Positions 8,938-19,419 of a DNA stretch of 64,000 nt are shown piece after piece. The DNA is from Dendrolimus kikuchii (lineage: Eukaryota > Arthropoda > Insecta > Lepidoptera > Lasiocampidae), in contig CM034411.1 in NCBI GenBank assembly GCA_019925095.2, positions 13,764,001-13,828,000 of the forward strand, given 5' to 3'. Within the stretch, counting starts at the first letter, position 1. The number at the start of each line of letters is the position of its first letter. Both the position numbers and the translations under genes were made by a program. The notes below the pieces were generated by a model. It did no database searches. It was given only the letters and a program-made list of their open reading frames with translations, and had not been told where the DNA came from.

Positions 8938-9066
8938 CTTATTTTCATTTTTATAATATTGAAAAAATCTAGTAGTTAAGCACATTTTTTTTGCCAATCT
9001 CCTCCGTCACTATGCAAGACACAGATTTTCTTTTTCACGTCTCTTTTAATTATTAATTTACTACAT

Positions 9067-9210
9067 ACATACATACATAACTTCACGCCAGTTCCCTTGC
9101 GGGGTAGGCACGAACAACAGAGCGCCATTTAGGCTTATTCTTACACACCTCACTTGCTTCTTTGACATTCATAACTCTTGTCATGCACGCTCGTCTGTTC
9201 TTAAGGCTCC
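9067..9210 (-). mobile_element. RTE LINE, short 3' fragment
   Basis: A 144-bp RTE 3' end with a (CATA)n tail. It is flanked by a perfect 14-bp TSD TTAATTTACTACAT at 9053-9066 and 9211-9224. Confidence 0.92.
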
Positions 9211-9224
9211 TTAATTTACTACAT

Positions 9225-9454
9225 TTGGTAAAATAAATGGGGAGTCTTTTCTTTCATTATCTTTTTGTGTTTTTCTTTCTTTTTATACTTAATATCTATT
9301 AAATTATTACTATACTAGTTTACAAAATTTTGTTATATTTATATGTTTAGTCTTAAACATTTACTCTTATTTTTTACATTTTTATTTACTAGTACTGCTT
9401 CGTATATATATGCCAAGCACATTTCGATCATAAATAATATAATAAATAATAATA
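9225..9454. other. AT-rich spacer
   Basis: Nothing recognisable apart from a TAA-rich run at the right, which is the tail of the adjacent SINE. Confidence 0.5.
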
Positions 9455-9746
9455 ATATCAGCCCATTAATGTCCCACTGCTGAGGTCGGGCCTCCCATTA
9501 TAGGGGGAACAGACAGTATATCCGCCACGCTTGTCCAAGGCGGCTTGGCAAGTTTGACACATCGGTTATCTCGATGTGCAGGTTGCATCACGATGTTTTC
9601 CTTCGCCGTTGTTAGCACATGGTAATTGTAACAATATGCACATTAGATCAGAAAACTGACTAAGAGGTGCATGCGTTCCGGCCAGGATCGAACCCGCACC
9701 CTCCGAGTCTGGGACGCGTGCGCTAGCCATTACGCTACCACGACTT
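9455..9746 (-). mobile_element. tRNA-derived SINE (tSINE)
   Basis: On the minus strand the head reads GTGGTAGCGTAATGGCTAGC (box A-like), followed by GGGTTCGATCCTGG (box B), as in a pol III tRNA promoter. The 3' end reads ATTAATGGGCTGATATT with an (ATT)n tail. Related copies are at 20570, 25160 and 37635. It is not a tRNA gene, because the acceptor stem does not close. Confidence 0.85.
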
Positions 9747-10080
9747 ATATTACTTCGATCATAAAGTGTATTTAATTTTTTTTATCTAATCCATATATAT
9801 ATAATAAAATTAGCAGTGCTCACTTGACTGTTAGGCCGTTGAAGTAAACAAAGACGCGGCATATCCCTGCATATAAATCTCAAATAACTTTCGCTTTTAT
9901 ACGTTTAAAATTGTGCCATACAAGCCCTTTTACTGCAGCAAAAAATAGTATATTCAGCTATAAATGTGCATTTGTTTAGTGCATGTAGTCAACTATTGTA
10001 AAAGGTAGCATTTAACACAAAAAAGTGAAAATGATCAATTTGTTGCATTAGCTATGTACTCAGTTTAGGTATATATTGTA
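9747..10080. other. No gene recognised
   Basis: AT-rich spacer with no open frame of note. Confidence 0.5.
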
Positions 10081-11282
10081 CTAGCTGACCCGTGCCCACT
10101 TCGCTGGGCATCAGAAAAAAAAAACTAATTATTAATCACAATCAAATATACCCTATGTCGCTCAGGAATAATGTAGCTTTCCACTGGTGAAAGAATTTTC
10201 AAAATCGGTTTAGTAGATCCAGAGATTACCCACTACAATGTCACAAACTCTCAAACTACTAAGCGAATTCAAAATATGTCCCCTTCCGTACTGCCCGTAC
10301 CCCAGTGACGTCTATATCTCATAAGCCTATCTAGCCGATTAGGGTGCGCGGCGACCACGCAACTTTTTTTAATACTTACATTTTTAAACTCGTGATATCT
10401 TTCGAATGGAATGTCCGAATTGAATAATTCAAAAAGTTATATAAAAGTACTAAAGCAGTCTTGAATATGAAATAATTTATTTTGATAAGGATGAATACCA
10501 AGATACAAATAAAGAGCCTTTTCTAGCGGCGGCATTTCAATTACATTTTTAAAATAAAAGAACACTTATTATAGCATAACTATAAAAATTAGACATATGC
10601 TATCACGAGACTTTTTGTAAATAATGATGTCTTCTGAAAAGTCGTAGTACATTATTTTACTCTATCATCAATAGTTTTCGCAGCGCACGCGATTTTAGGT
10701 AATTTTTTTACACCTTAGGTTACACTATACGAGTTTTAGTAAGGAACCCTAATTTTTTTGAAAATATAATATAGCCTATGTCACCCGGGGATAGTGCAGC
10801 TTGCCAATAGTGAAAGAATTTTTTAAATCGGTTCAGTAGTTTCGGAGATTACCCCCTACAACGTCACAAACTCACAAACTTTACCTCTTTATAGTATACA
10901 TACATACATACATACATACATAACTTCACGCCAGTTCCCTTGCGGGGTAGGCACGAACAACAGAGTGCCATTTAGGCTTATTCTTACACACCTCACATGC
11001 CTCTTTGACATTCATAACTCTTGTCATGCAAGCTCGTCTGTTCTTAAGGCTCCTGACATCACCTTCTGCTAGTACACGATCAATTTGATCATGGAAGGTG
11101 TGTCGTGGCGTTCCACGACTTCTGTATCCATCCACTTTTGCATTGTATATCTGTTTAGTCATTCTTTCATCATGCATTCTTTCCACATGCCCGAACCACC
11201 TGAGCATTCCTTTCCTTACCTTCACCCCGACACTCTCTTTCAGACCAACTCTCTTTCTTACACACCTTCTTTATAGTATAGA
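10081..11282 (-). mobile_element. Helitron-like element interrupted by an RTE
   Basis: The left edge is the minus-strand 3' end: CTAG at 10081-10084 with A outside, and a perfect subterminal hairpin TGCCCA/TGGGCA at 10093-10110. The body has two similar phrases (near 10150-10260 and 10770-10880) of the type AATCGGTT(C/T)AGTAG. The RTE fragment at 10899-11267 splits its other end. The 5' terminus is uncertain. Confidence 0.6.
10899..11267 (-). mobile_element. RTE LINE, 5'-truncated 3' fragment
   Basis: The open segment starts around KVRKGMLRWFGHVERM and runs to the family stop and a (TATG)n tail. A perfect 13-bp TSD TCTTTATAGTATA lies at 10886-10898 and 11268-11280. Confidence 0.93.
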
Positions 11283-12239
11283 AGTATATATATATTAGAT
11301 AATAATATGTAACCACCCTACGATAAGTAAGTTTTGAGACAAAGTTTTAGGGTGTCAAAATAAAGGCATATACAAGTTCATTGACGACTATCTCCAATTC
11401 TGAAGTGAAACCCCTAATATGACTGGACTAATTATTACGTTGTGTTGTATTAAAGAAATGACTTACGATCCCAAAAAAGAACATCGTACAAGTCTGAACC
11501 GAATCATATTAGGGTAGTAATTTATAAGTTAGTTACTAGAAATGTACCTGTAAACGTGGAGCTGGTGAAAATCCTGACAATTTTGGAGCTCACCGGTGGA
11601 AGAGACTTCAGGGAGCCAGTGAAAATCAAATCCACTGTACGGTCGTCCATTTTTTAGCTTGCAGCAAAATAAACTGAAAACAATGTAAATTATATTAATG
11701 CTTACTGTCTAATCTTTTATTCATGCGGAGAAGTAAATGTGTAACTCGTTAGATAGATGTGTTACATGATCAAAGTGCTGCTCTGAATAGAAGTAATATG
11801 AGCTTCTTTAATACACGCCTGTACGCGCCATTCATTCCATTCGTTCATTCCTTCCCATTCCATACCCAAAATCTCCCCCCTCTACCCCGCACCATTTCAA
11901 AAACGAGGCGTTGCCAAACCGCTCGCTACGCACGTACACGTACTAAAAGTCTCCACTCAAAAAAAATATTTAAAAATAAATTCTCAAAATCAATTCATCC
12001 GCGCCGCGACGTGTATAAAACTTTAATATATTGAAATTAGAAGATGTGAGAGTGTTATACTGGTGCCTGCTCATTAAGCTATCGAAGGACACGACAAATT
12101 TGTGCAAGGTGCGTACCCTTTTACCTCACAACGCCTAAAGGTGTAATACATACATGTATACAAGCCTTATTATTTTTTTCTCTCTTTAATTTAATTATAT
12201 TATAATTTTTCAAACTACGAAATATAAAATTGCATGTAG
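11283..12239. other. No gene recognised
   Basis: Mixed sequence with no repeat I can match elsewhere in the window. The 91-codon frame near 11759-12034 is rich in Pro, Phe and Thr and has no domain. This is one of the few low-copy-looking stretches. Confidence 0.4.
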
Positions 12240-12478
12240 TGTTTGCCTTTTTTTATTGCCTGAAGTAGACAAACATGTTTTAGTAATAAGAAATATTGTC
12301 AAAATTATTTTTTGGAAAATTAAAAGAAATAAAAAAGATAAAAAATATGAAAGGATCAAAAGAAAAAGATCAAAAGAAAAGGAAAGTAAAAAACAAGAAA
12401 TTATAAAAAACCCCCTTAAAGCAAAAAACCCGAGCAATCTCGTTCGCTTGGAGAGAGGATTAAATATAAAAAAGTAGG
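12240..12478 (+). repeat. A-rich low-complexity stretch
   Basis: Purine-rich A/G runs (AAAAGATCAAAAGAAAAGG). The 73-codon Lys-rich frame here is a composition artefact. It may be the body of a small A-rich retroposon like that at 57018. Confidence 0.4.
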
Positions 12479-13190
12479 CAAAGAGGCAGACGGCCCCCTG
12501 ATGGAAAGTGGTTACCGTCGCCTATAGACGTTTGCAACATCAGGGGTATCGCCAACGCGTTGCCGACCTCTATGAAATTTTATAACGCCCTTCTTAAAGA
12601 ACCCCATATCATAACGCAAGGGGAAAACCGTGGCAGGAAGTTCCCTCCAGATCAAGAGAACCGTTGCGTAGTTGAGCGTGAAGGCTCTAAGAAAAGGGGG
12701 TGAACATCCCGTCGTTGGCAAGCTGTGCGGTTGTAGAAGTGAGACGTTGGCATCAGATCAAGCAATTCCTCGGAACATTCCCCGTTATACAGGCGGTAGA
12801 ATACGCAGAGGGACGCGGAGTCTCTCCGAAAGCTAAGCCTAGTTCTACCGCCTGTTAGTATGGGATCATCGACGATACGAACGGCGTAACGCTGGATAGA
12901 GTCGAGGGGGTTAGTCCGGTAAGCGGGTGCCCCGGCCCATAGCTGTGAGCAGTACTCCATATGCGGTTTGACTTGCGCTTTGTAGAGTGCAAGTCGTTGC
13001 CGCGGGGTGAAGTACTGCTTGGACCGCTTTAACACACCAAGCTTTTTAGAGGCAAGTTTGGCCTTGCCTTCTAGATGACCCCGAAATTGTACGTCGTTCG
13101 TTATGTCGACCCCAAGGATCCCAATACTGTTAGAGATCGTGAGGGTTGTTCCTTGGAATTGTAGTGCATTGATAAATGGGGTTTTTTATG
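12479..13190 (-). pseudogene. LINE RT C-terminal and 3' end; tail shared with R300
   Basis: The minus strand encodes a RT C-terminal segment with KRSKQYFTPRQRLALYKAQV, PHMEYCSQLWAG and LDSIQRYAVRIVDDP, in the Jockey/I-like style. A frame change near 12660 leads into LPATVFPLRYDMGFFKKGV and then DVANVYRRR before the 3' tail. From about 12479 to 12580 the tail aligns with R300: GGCAGACGGCCC, TGGAAAGTGGTTACCGTCGC and GACGTTTGCAACA. The 5' part is missing. Confidence 0.8.
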
Positions 13191-13314
13191 GTGCCTATAA
13201 GTAATTACTGCATTTGTCATGTTTTTTTAAATATAAAGCTATGTACATCCTTGGTATTAGTGCAAGTATTTGTTGGTAAACCAAATAAATAAAATACAAT
13301 AAAAATCTTTGAAG
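13191..13314. other. Short spacer
   Basis: AT-rich, no feature. Confidence 0.4.
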
Positions 13315-13520
13315 TCATGGAAGGCCATGACACACCTTCCATGATCAAATTGATCGTGTACTAGCAGAAGGTGATGTCAGGAGCCTTAAGAACAGACGAG
13401 CGCACAAGAGTTATGAATGTCAAAGAAGCAAGTGAGGTGTGTAAGAATAAGCCTGAATGGCGCTCTGTTGTTCGTGCCTACCTCGCAAGGGAACTGGCGT
13501 GAAGTTATGTATGTATGTAC
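13315..13520 (+). mobile_element. RTE LINE, short 3' fragment
   Basis: It begins within GAAGTCATGGAAGGCCATGA and ends at the family stop with TATG repeats. A small deletion in GACGAGCGCACAAGAG breaks the frame. No TSD was seen. Confidence 0.82.
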
Positions 13521-13750
13521 AGTTACAAAAAGAAAAAAATTCTTAAAAATTTAGTTTGAGTTATGACCGTTTAAACTTTCACTTCTTATCACCATAATTT
13601 CGCATAAAACCAGGTGGAACATGTAAAGTAAAAGATTTCAAATCGAACAAATTTTTTTCTTTTCAAATTTATTCATCCGGCATTAAAAAAACGCATGAAA
13701 ACAACTTCAGCAGCGATGTAATTTTGGTAGGATCCCCCTTAACAATGTTC

Positions 13751-14658
13751 GGTTACTACACTTACGCCCTGCCAGAAGAAAAACGCCTTCGGGCTGTAAT
13801 CCGCGGACTTCCTCAGGAAATTGAAAGTTCCTATATTCTAGAGGACCTTAAGTCCCAAGCCCTACCAGTGCACGAAGTGCACCGTATGCACAGAGGCGAC
13901 GCCACAAAGTCCCCTCTAAACCTAGTATTGGTTGTCCTCGACCTCTCCCCAGAGGGGAAAAAGATCTTCGATCTTGAGAAGGTCTGTGGCCTCTCTGGCC
14001 TTCGTGTGGAACGTCCACACGAAAAACATACACTGCGGCAGTGTCATCGCTGCCAACTTTATGGGCACTCTGCCCTACATTGTCAATCCCGTCCCAGGTG
14101 CGTCAAGTGCCTGGGCGACCACGGGACCTCGGAGTGCACTCGCACCCGGGACTCCCCGGAGCCACCGAGCTGCATCCTCTGCGGCCAAGCGGGTCACCCC
14201 GCTAACTACAGAGGCTGCCCTGCCGCCCCCCGACCCAAACGTAAGGTCGGAAAGGGCAATGCCCAAAAAGGCACTAGAAAAGTGCCGAACAAACCCGCAT
14301 TCGTGGCGGCCCCCCCCCCCCAGTGGTAAACCACTGGACGGGTCTTCCCACGACGGAAGCGTTCCCTCCGCTAAGGACGCGTGCCCCAGTTATGGCCGGC
14401 CTACCCTCGGCCACCCCCGCCCCCACCCTCGCCCCCATTTCTAAGGGACCTTCAGGGCCATCGGCCCACCACTCTATAGTGGAGGACTTAGCTTTGGCGA
14501 CTAAATTCGCCAAGAACTTGCCCTTCGACCTGCAAGAGGTCCAACTCTTGGCTCGGAAACTGAGGCAAGTTTCAGAGTCAACACAACCCTCCCTCCGGGA
14601 TCAACTCGTGATCGAAATGGATCACGCGTACCTCCTCCAAATACTTAGATCGTTGTAA
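13751..14658 (+). pseudogene. Jockey ORF1 (gag-like, three CCHC knuckles), truncated and frameshifted
   Basis: The surviving part starts GYYTYALPEEKRLRAVIRGL, then has three zinc knuckles in a row: CHRCQLYGHSALHC, CVKCLGDHGTSEC and CILCGQAGHPANYRGC. This order is that of Jockey ORF1 nucleic-acid chaperones, which coat element RNA. The first frame stops at 14329 just after a run of twelve C at 14310-14321. The C-terminal part (AHHSIVEDLALATKFAKNLP to LLQILRSL) continues one register away to 14658. A homopolymer length change explains the break. The N-terminus is lost to 5' truncation. Confidence 0.88.
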
Positions 14659-14695
14659 CTAAACTACCTAGTCAAATTATTGTTACCGGTAACAA

Positions 14696-17617
14696 ATGGC
14701 GCATGTAGGTAGAAATAAACCACGCTCATTGACTCTGGCGACTTATAACGCCACTGGCCTTCGAAACCAGCGCGACTTGGTCCATGACTTCCTGGTTACC
14801 AATCAAGTAGATATACTACTAGTACAGGAGACCTTCCTGAAACCGAGTAATAGAGATCCAAAGATCTCTAACTATCGGATCACTAGACATGACAGGGTAG
14901 GCCGTGGTGGCGGCACCCTGATCTATTTCAGAAGATCCCTACACTGCATGCCTGTAGTCACCCCCCCACTAGAAGGTATGGAGGTATCCGCCTGCAGACT
15001 AGCAATGACTGGCCACCAACCTCTAGTCATAGTTTCAGCATACCTCGCATGCCAAAAAACCCTCATTAAGAAAGACCTAGAAACCCTATTCAACTTAGGC
15101 CCGGCTGTTATTATAGCCGGAGATCTGAATTGCAAACACGAGCAGTGGAATTGCAATACCACTAACCCCAATGGCAGAGCCCTAATAAATATATCAGACA
15201 ATCTTTTGTTTGATATACTAACTCCCATGACCCCCACAAGATACCCCCCCAACCGCGACTGGGGGACCCCAAACACTCTCGACCTAGCATTACTGAGGGG
15301 CGTAACCCTTCAGTTCCATTCGATCGAAACGATGGACGATATCGACTCGGACCATCGTCCGGTTATCCTCAGATTAGGACCACAGACAGACGAGACATCT
15401 GAAACTAGGACCTCTGTGGATTGGTTAAGACTTGAGACCCTCCTCAAGGCAACCAGCTCACAAGACCTGGACCGCGTCCCGGACCACATCGTGTCCCGCC
15501 ATGACACGGAGACGGCAATCGAGGCCCTCACCAGCCACCTTCAATCCGCAGTGCGGAACTCGTCCAGGCAGGTGCCAGTGGAGGATGACCGCCACTTATG
15601 CCTGCCGGACGAGGTGAGGGTACTGCTGAGGGAAAAGAGAGCCGCCTCCAGAGCTCACGACAGATATCCCACCGAGGATAACAGAGTCCGACTCCGCGAA
15701 CTAGAGCGCGAGGTCAAACTACGTATCCGGGAAGTCAGGGAACAACGTTGGGACAGAACGTTGAGGGATATCGAGCCAACTCACCAGGCATACTGGAAGC
15801 TGGCTAGAGCTCTCAAATCAGACACCCTTACTGTCATACCCGCGCTAGAAAGAGCCGACAACACCGAGGCGTTCGATGACGAGGAGAAGGCCGAGTGCCT
15901 TGCTCAGAGTCTAGAGCTTCAATGCTCCCCCACTACGCAAAACGTCGACCAGTCACACCTGACGGAGGTAGACTCCGAGGTCGAACGTAGATCCTCCTTA
16001 CCAGCGGAAACCACACTCGACACGGTCACGGTCGAAGAAGTGCAAGATCTGATCAAGTCTCTCAAACCGCGAAAGGCCCCAGGGACCGATGGCATCAACA
16101 ATCGCGTTTTAAAACTCCTACCCGCCCATCTAATTATAATTCTAGTGAGCATCTTCAATGCCGCCATAACAAACTGCTCCTTTCCCGCGATCTGGAAGGA
16201 AGCAGATGTCATCGGTATTCACAAGCCGGGAAAACCGGCTAATAAACCGTCTAGCTACCGTCCAATCAGCCTACTGAGCGCACTCAGCAAGCTTTACGAG
16301 AGGGTCATCCTCTCTCGACTTAGAGATTTTGCCTTCAGCAAACATCTAATACCCGATGAGCAATTTGGCTTCCGTGCCAGACACTCATGCGTCCAACAGG
16401 TGCACCGCATCACGGAGCACATATTATCTCACTTTGCCCATCGCCCCCGCCCTATAGGAACAGCCGCACTGTTTCTAGACGTAGCAAAAGCCTTCGACAA
16501 GGTCTGGCACAACGGCTTGATTTACAAGCTGTACCAGTTCGGTATGCCAGACAGACTCGTGCTCATCTTGCGAGACTTCCTCCTAGGTCGTAGCTTCCGT
16601 TTTCGAGTGGAGGGAACGCGCTCGTCCCCTCACCCACTCACAGCCGGTGTACCACAGGGCTCGGCCCTGTCGCCACTACTCTTCACGCTGTACACCAGCG
16701 ACATCCCAAAAACTCCAGATGTGGAGTTGGCCCTCTTTGCGGATGACACCGCACTCTATACATCAGATCAAAACCGACAAATGGCTTGCATCCGGCTGCA
16801 GACAGCTGTCACAGAACTAGGCGAATGGTTTCGCAAATGGAGGATAGAGGTAAACCCGGAGAAAAGCGCAGCAATGTTCTTTTCCCCGGGCACGCTTCGC
16901 TCCCCCAAACGCGCTAGCCTTCGCCTAAAAACCATTTCGCTCTATGACCAACAAATCCCCTGGGCAAAGTACACCAAATATCTTGGTGTCACCCTAGATC
17001 GGAACTTGCGCTTCAACGAGCATATCACTATAGTCCGAAATAGAGCGCGATTTGTGATGGGTCGTTTAGCACCCATGATAGACAAACGAAGCAAAATGTC
17101 CCTCAGACACAAGCTTACTCTGTATAAAACATGCATCCTCCCGATCATGACATACGCGAGTGTGGTATTCGGCCATGTCAAGCCTGCCCTTTTAGATAAA
17201 CTGCAAATCGTGCAGAATAAATTCATGCGCAGAGCCGTCGGTGCTCCCCTCTATATGCGTAACGTCGACCTCCACCGCGATCTGGAGCTTCCCTCCATCA
17301 AAAACTACATTACGTCGCTCTCGCGTAAGTATTTCGATCTCGCGCCGCACCATCGAAATCCGCTCGTCGTGTCCGCGTCCGATTATAAGCCTCGTCGAAA
17401 GGCTCTTGTGCGACGACCGCGTAACGTCCTGACGGACAGAGTCGACGTTATTACGAAACGACTGGCCCGGATCAGTCCGCCCACGGTTAGAACAGTAGGC
17501 TGGCAGGCACCGACAGACAGACACAGACGGCGGCGTCTCAGACGCCGCCAATCAAGATCTCTCCACGTCCCCGCGAGGGACGCTAGGAGACATAGCTCAC
17601 CCCACAGGATAGACTAG
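14696..17617 (+). CDS. Jockey ORF2: AP endonuclease and reverse transcriptase
   Basis: A 973-codon frame opens at ATG 37 bp after the ORF1 stop. The endonuclease has LATYNATGLRNQRD, LLVQETFLKP, GRGGGTLIYF, IIAGDLNCKHEQWN and DSDHRPVILRL (residues about 15-230), so the expected Asn, Glu, Asp and His are present. The RT has SYRPISLLSALSKLYER, EQFGFRARHSC, ALFLDVAKAFDKVWH, GVPQGSALSPLLF, the catalytic FADD in LALFADDTALYTS, and KYLGVTLDRNLRF. No RNase H domain follows, as usual for Jockey. The C-terminus is Arg-rich. No stop or frameshift is visible, so the protein could be functional, although the copy lacks its 5' promoter. Confidence 0.95.
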   Translation: MAHVGRNKPRSLTLATYNATGLRNQRDLVHDFLVTNQVDILLVQETFLKPSNRDPKISNYRITRHDRVGRGGGTLIYFRRSLHCMPVVTPPLEGMEVSACRLAMTGHQPLVIVSAYLACQKTLIKKDLETLFNLGPAVIIAGDLNCKHEQWNCNTTNPNGRALINISDNLLFDILTPMTPTRYPPNRDWGTPNTLDLALLRGVTLQFHSIETMDDIDSDHRPVILRLGPQTDETSETRTSVDWLRLETLLKATSSQDLDRVPDHIVSRHDTETAIEALTSHLQSAVRNSSRQVPVEDDRHLCLPDEVRVLLREKRAASRAHDRYPTEDNRVRLRELEREVKLRIREVREQRWDRTLRDIEPTHQAYWKLARALKSDTLTVIPALERADNTEAFDDEEKAECLAQSLELQCSPTTQNVDQSHLTEVDSEVERRSSLPAETTLDTVTVEEVQDLIKSLKPRKAPGTDGINNRVLKLLPAHLIIILVSIFNAAITNCSFPAIWKEADVIGIHKPGKPANKPSSYRPISLLSALSKLYERVILSRLRDFAFSKHLIPDEQFGFRARHSCVQQVHRITEHILSHFAHRPRPIGTAALFLDVAKAFDKVWHNGLIYKLYQFGMPDRLVLILRDFLLGRSFRFRVEGTRSSPHPLTAGVPQGSALSPLLFTLYTSDIPKTPDVELALFADDTALYTSDQNRQMACIRLQTAVTELGEWFRKWRIEVNPEKSAAMFFSPGTLRSPKRASLRLKTISLYDQQIPWAKYTKYLGVTLDRNLRFNEHITIVRNRARFVMGRLAPMIDKRSKMSLRHKLTLYKTCILPIMTYASVVFGHVKPALLDKLQIVQNKFMRRAVGAPLYMRNVDLHRDLELPSIKNYITSLSRKYFDLAPHHRNPLVVSASDYKPRRKALVRRPRNVLTDRVDVITKRLARISPPTVRTVGWQAPTDRHRRRRLRRRQSRSLHVPARDARRHSSPHRID

Positions 17618-17618
17618 G

Positions 17619-17670
17619 CGTGTTGCTGGGAAGTTTCTTTCGCCGTTTCTTCTCTCCCAGCCATAACACG
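17619..17670 (+). promoter_or_regulatory. 3' UTR stem-loop of Jockey element
   Basis: CGTGTTGCTGGGA (17619-17631) pairs with TCCCAGC and AACACG (17655-17670) around a CAT bulge. The same fold occurs at about 45540-45592 (minus), 55990-56044 and, weaker, 28757-28805. It is probably a conserved RNA structure near the LINE 3' end; recognition by RT is inference. Confidence 0.65.
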
Positions 17671-18005
17671 TTGCGAAACGGCAGTAAGATAGCGTAGGCC
17701 ACCGCAAACCACCGATCCCGGCCCGCCGTGATCCTTCCCTTCGGGCTTTATATTACCCGTCGCCCGTTCTCAATTAGTATTTTGTGTCGCCCTATGGTGG
17801 GCATCATTAAATTCATTCCCCATTCATGGCAACAGTCCAGCCGAGGTGAAACTCCTTAGGGAGCTCCCTCGAGCAAGTTGCCCCCCCGGGCTCGAGCGCC
17901 TTCGCTTCGCGAAGGCACTCGCCCCAAAGACCCCGGTAAAGTTGTAAGGTCTTCGGACCAACAACATAAAGTCAAGTCCAATAAAAAAAAAACCTTAACA
18001 ATGTT

Positions 18006-18867
18006 TACAAATCGTTGAGGTTACGAACTGTCAGCTGAACTTTATAAAAACGCCGACTATCGGTAAGCCGGATTCGCGGTTGCTTTGTCAGCGTGTTTGT
18101 GTTTGGTGGCATTATTAAAGGGCAAAGAATCTACTAAATGTTTTATGCTTTATCCGCGTGGTGCGGTTTTTTAACTATCCCACGGGAACTCTTTAATTTT
18201 TCGGAATCAAAACTATCCTATCTATATGTTAACCAGGGATATAAGCTACCACCATACAAAATTTCATTTAAATCGGTCCAGTCGTTTCGGAGAGTAGCCG
18301 GTACAAACAGACAGACAAACAGAGAAACCAAAAATTTTAAAAAAAATTAAATTAATTCTATTTCACTTCTTATATCCCTCTGACTCGTTTTTAGCATTTT
18401 TTTTCATTGTACAGAAATTCGACTTCTACAGTTTTATTATATGTATAGATATGTATATTTATTATGAACTTTCATACGAATAATAACATCGATGCAATTT
18501 CGATTACATAACCAACATCGCGTGACATTGCTTGGATTAATTTAGAGGATTATCAGCTGCAACGAGGTAATTTATCAGTACGACTCAACCATGCCATTTC
18601 GTGTGATAACAAAGCTTTTAGTTAATTGCGGTGATAAGATAATTGTTCAAGAAGTATTGGCACTGACATTTACAGTAGCCTATCAATGGTTAAAGAGAAT
18701 GGTTTTTGATGAGAATTTAAATTAAAATCAGGGCTTGAAAACTTTATCAATTATCTTTAAAAATATAGGTAATTACCGGTAGTTTCTAAAAAGGTACTGC
18801 CATACCGATGGTTTGTTTTACCGTTACTTGGTAACTTTTAAGATTTTAACGTTAGAATAAAACGTTC
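18006..18867. other. Low-information stretch with a decayed Helitron-like part
   Basis: From about 18130 to 18440 the text AAATCGGTCCAGTCGTTTCGG then ACAGACAGACAAACAGAG resembles decayed Helitron bodies elsewhere here. I see no gene. Confidence 0.4.
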
Positions 18868-19172
18868 TTTTTTTTATTGCAGGAGTTCAGCAGACAGGCA
18901 GACGGCCCACTTGATGGAAAGCAGTTACCATCGCCTATGGGATTTCCAACACCAAAGGTGCTACAAATGCGCTGCTGCTTTATTAAGGGAGACTGGAACC
19001 TGCTCACTAATGCCGGAAAACAACTCAAGTTTGTCATGGTGACATACTTTAGACCAGGGGTGGTAGCCATCCAGTCGGGCATATGCCCTACCACCTGGCT
19101 GTGGGTTATTTTGTCGCCTCTTACGACGGGCCGCCCGGCCGCAGGAAATTGTATTCTTTCTCCGTTCCTGAT
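18868..19172 (-). mobile_element. R300 retroposon copy (in duplicated cassette)
   Basis: Minus-strand R300 with its poly(A) at the left. It and the sequence to 19419 duplicate 8638-9199. Confidence 0.85.
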
Positions 19173-19419
19173 ACTTATTTTCATTTTTATAATATTGAAC
19201 AAATCTAGTTGTTAAGCACATTTTTTTTGCCGATCTCCTCCATCATTATGCAAGACACAGATTTTCTTTTTCACGTCTCTTTTAATTATTAATTTACTAC
19301 ATACATACATACATAACTTCACGCCAGTTCCCTTGCGGGGTAGGCACGAACAACAGAGCGCCATTTAGGCTTATTCTTACACACCTCACTTGCTTCTTTG
19401 ACATTCATAACTCTTGTCA
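19173..19419 (-). repeat. Duplicated flank plus RTE 3' fragment
   Basis: The flank (GATACTTATTTTCATTTTTA and on) matches 8938-9066 with few differences. The RTE part (19306-19419) matches 9067-9180, but without the right-hand TSD. It joins another R300 directly at CATGC/TCTCTTAAG. Confidence 0.85.

Larger units (their letters stand above)
13750..17991 (+). mobile_element. Jockey-clade LINE, 5'-truncated, with TSD
   Basis: Both edges are fixed by a perfect 13-bp TSD CCTTAACAATGTT at 13737-13749 and 17993-18005. The element starts abruptly inside ORF1, carries an open ORF2 and a roughly 360-bp 3' UTR, and ends AATAAAAAAAAAA. Truncation at the 5' end is typical of target-primed reverse transcription. 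A few codons before 13750 happen to stay open but belong to the flank. Confidence 0.95.

Noticed and set aside
8677..8979. ORFs of 86-100 codons repeated in all R300 copies
   Set aside because: They differ in frame and stops between copies. R300 spreads as a non-coding retroposon, though its tail shows old LINE coding traces.
9680..9746. Possible tRNA gene (box A and box B)
   Set aside because: The sequence is the head of a repeated SINE and does not close into a tRNA cloverleaf; the same head occurs at 25160 and 37635.
13598..13749. N-terminal extension of the Jockey ORF1
   Set aside because: The TSD at 13737-13749 shows this sequence is pre-insertion flank.
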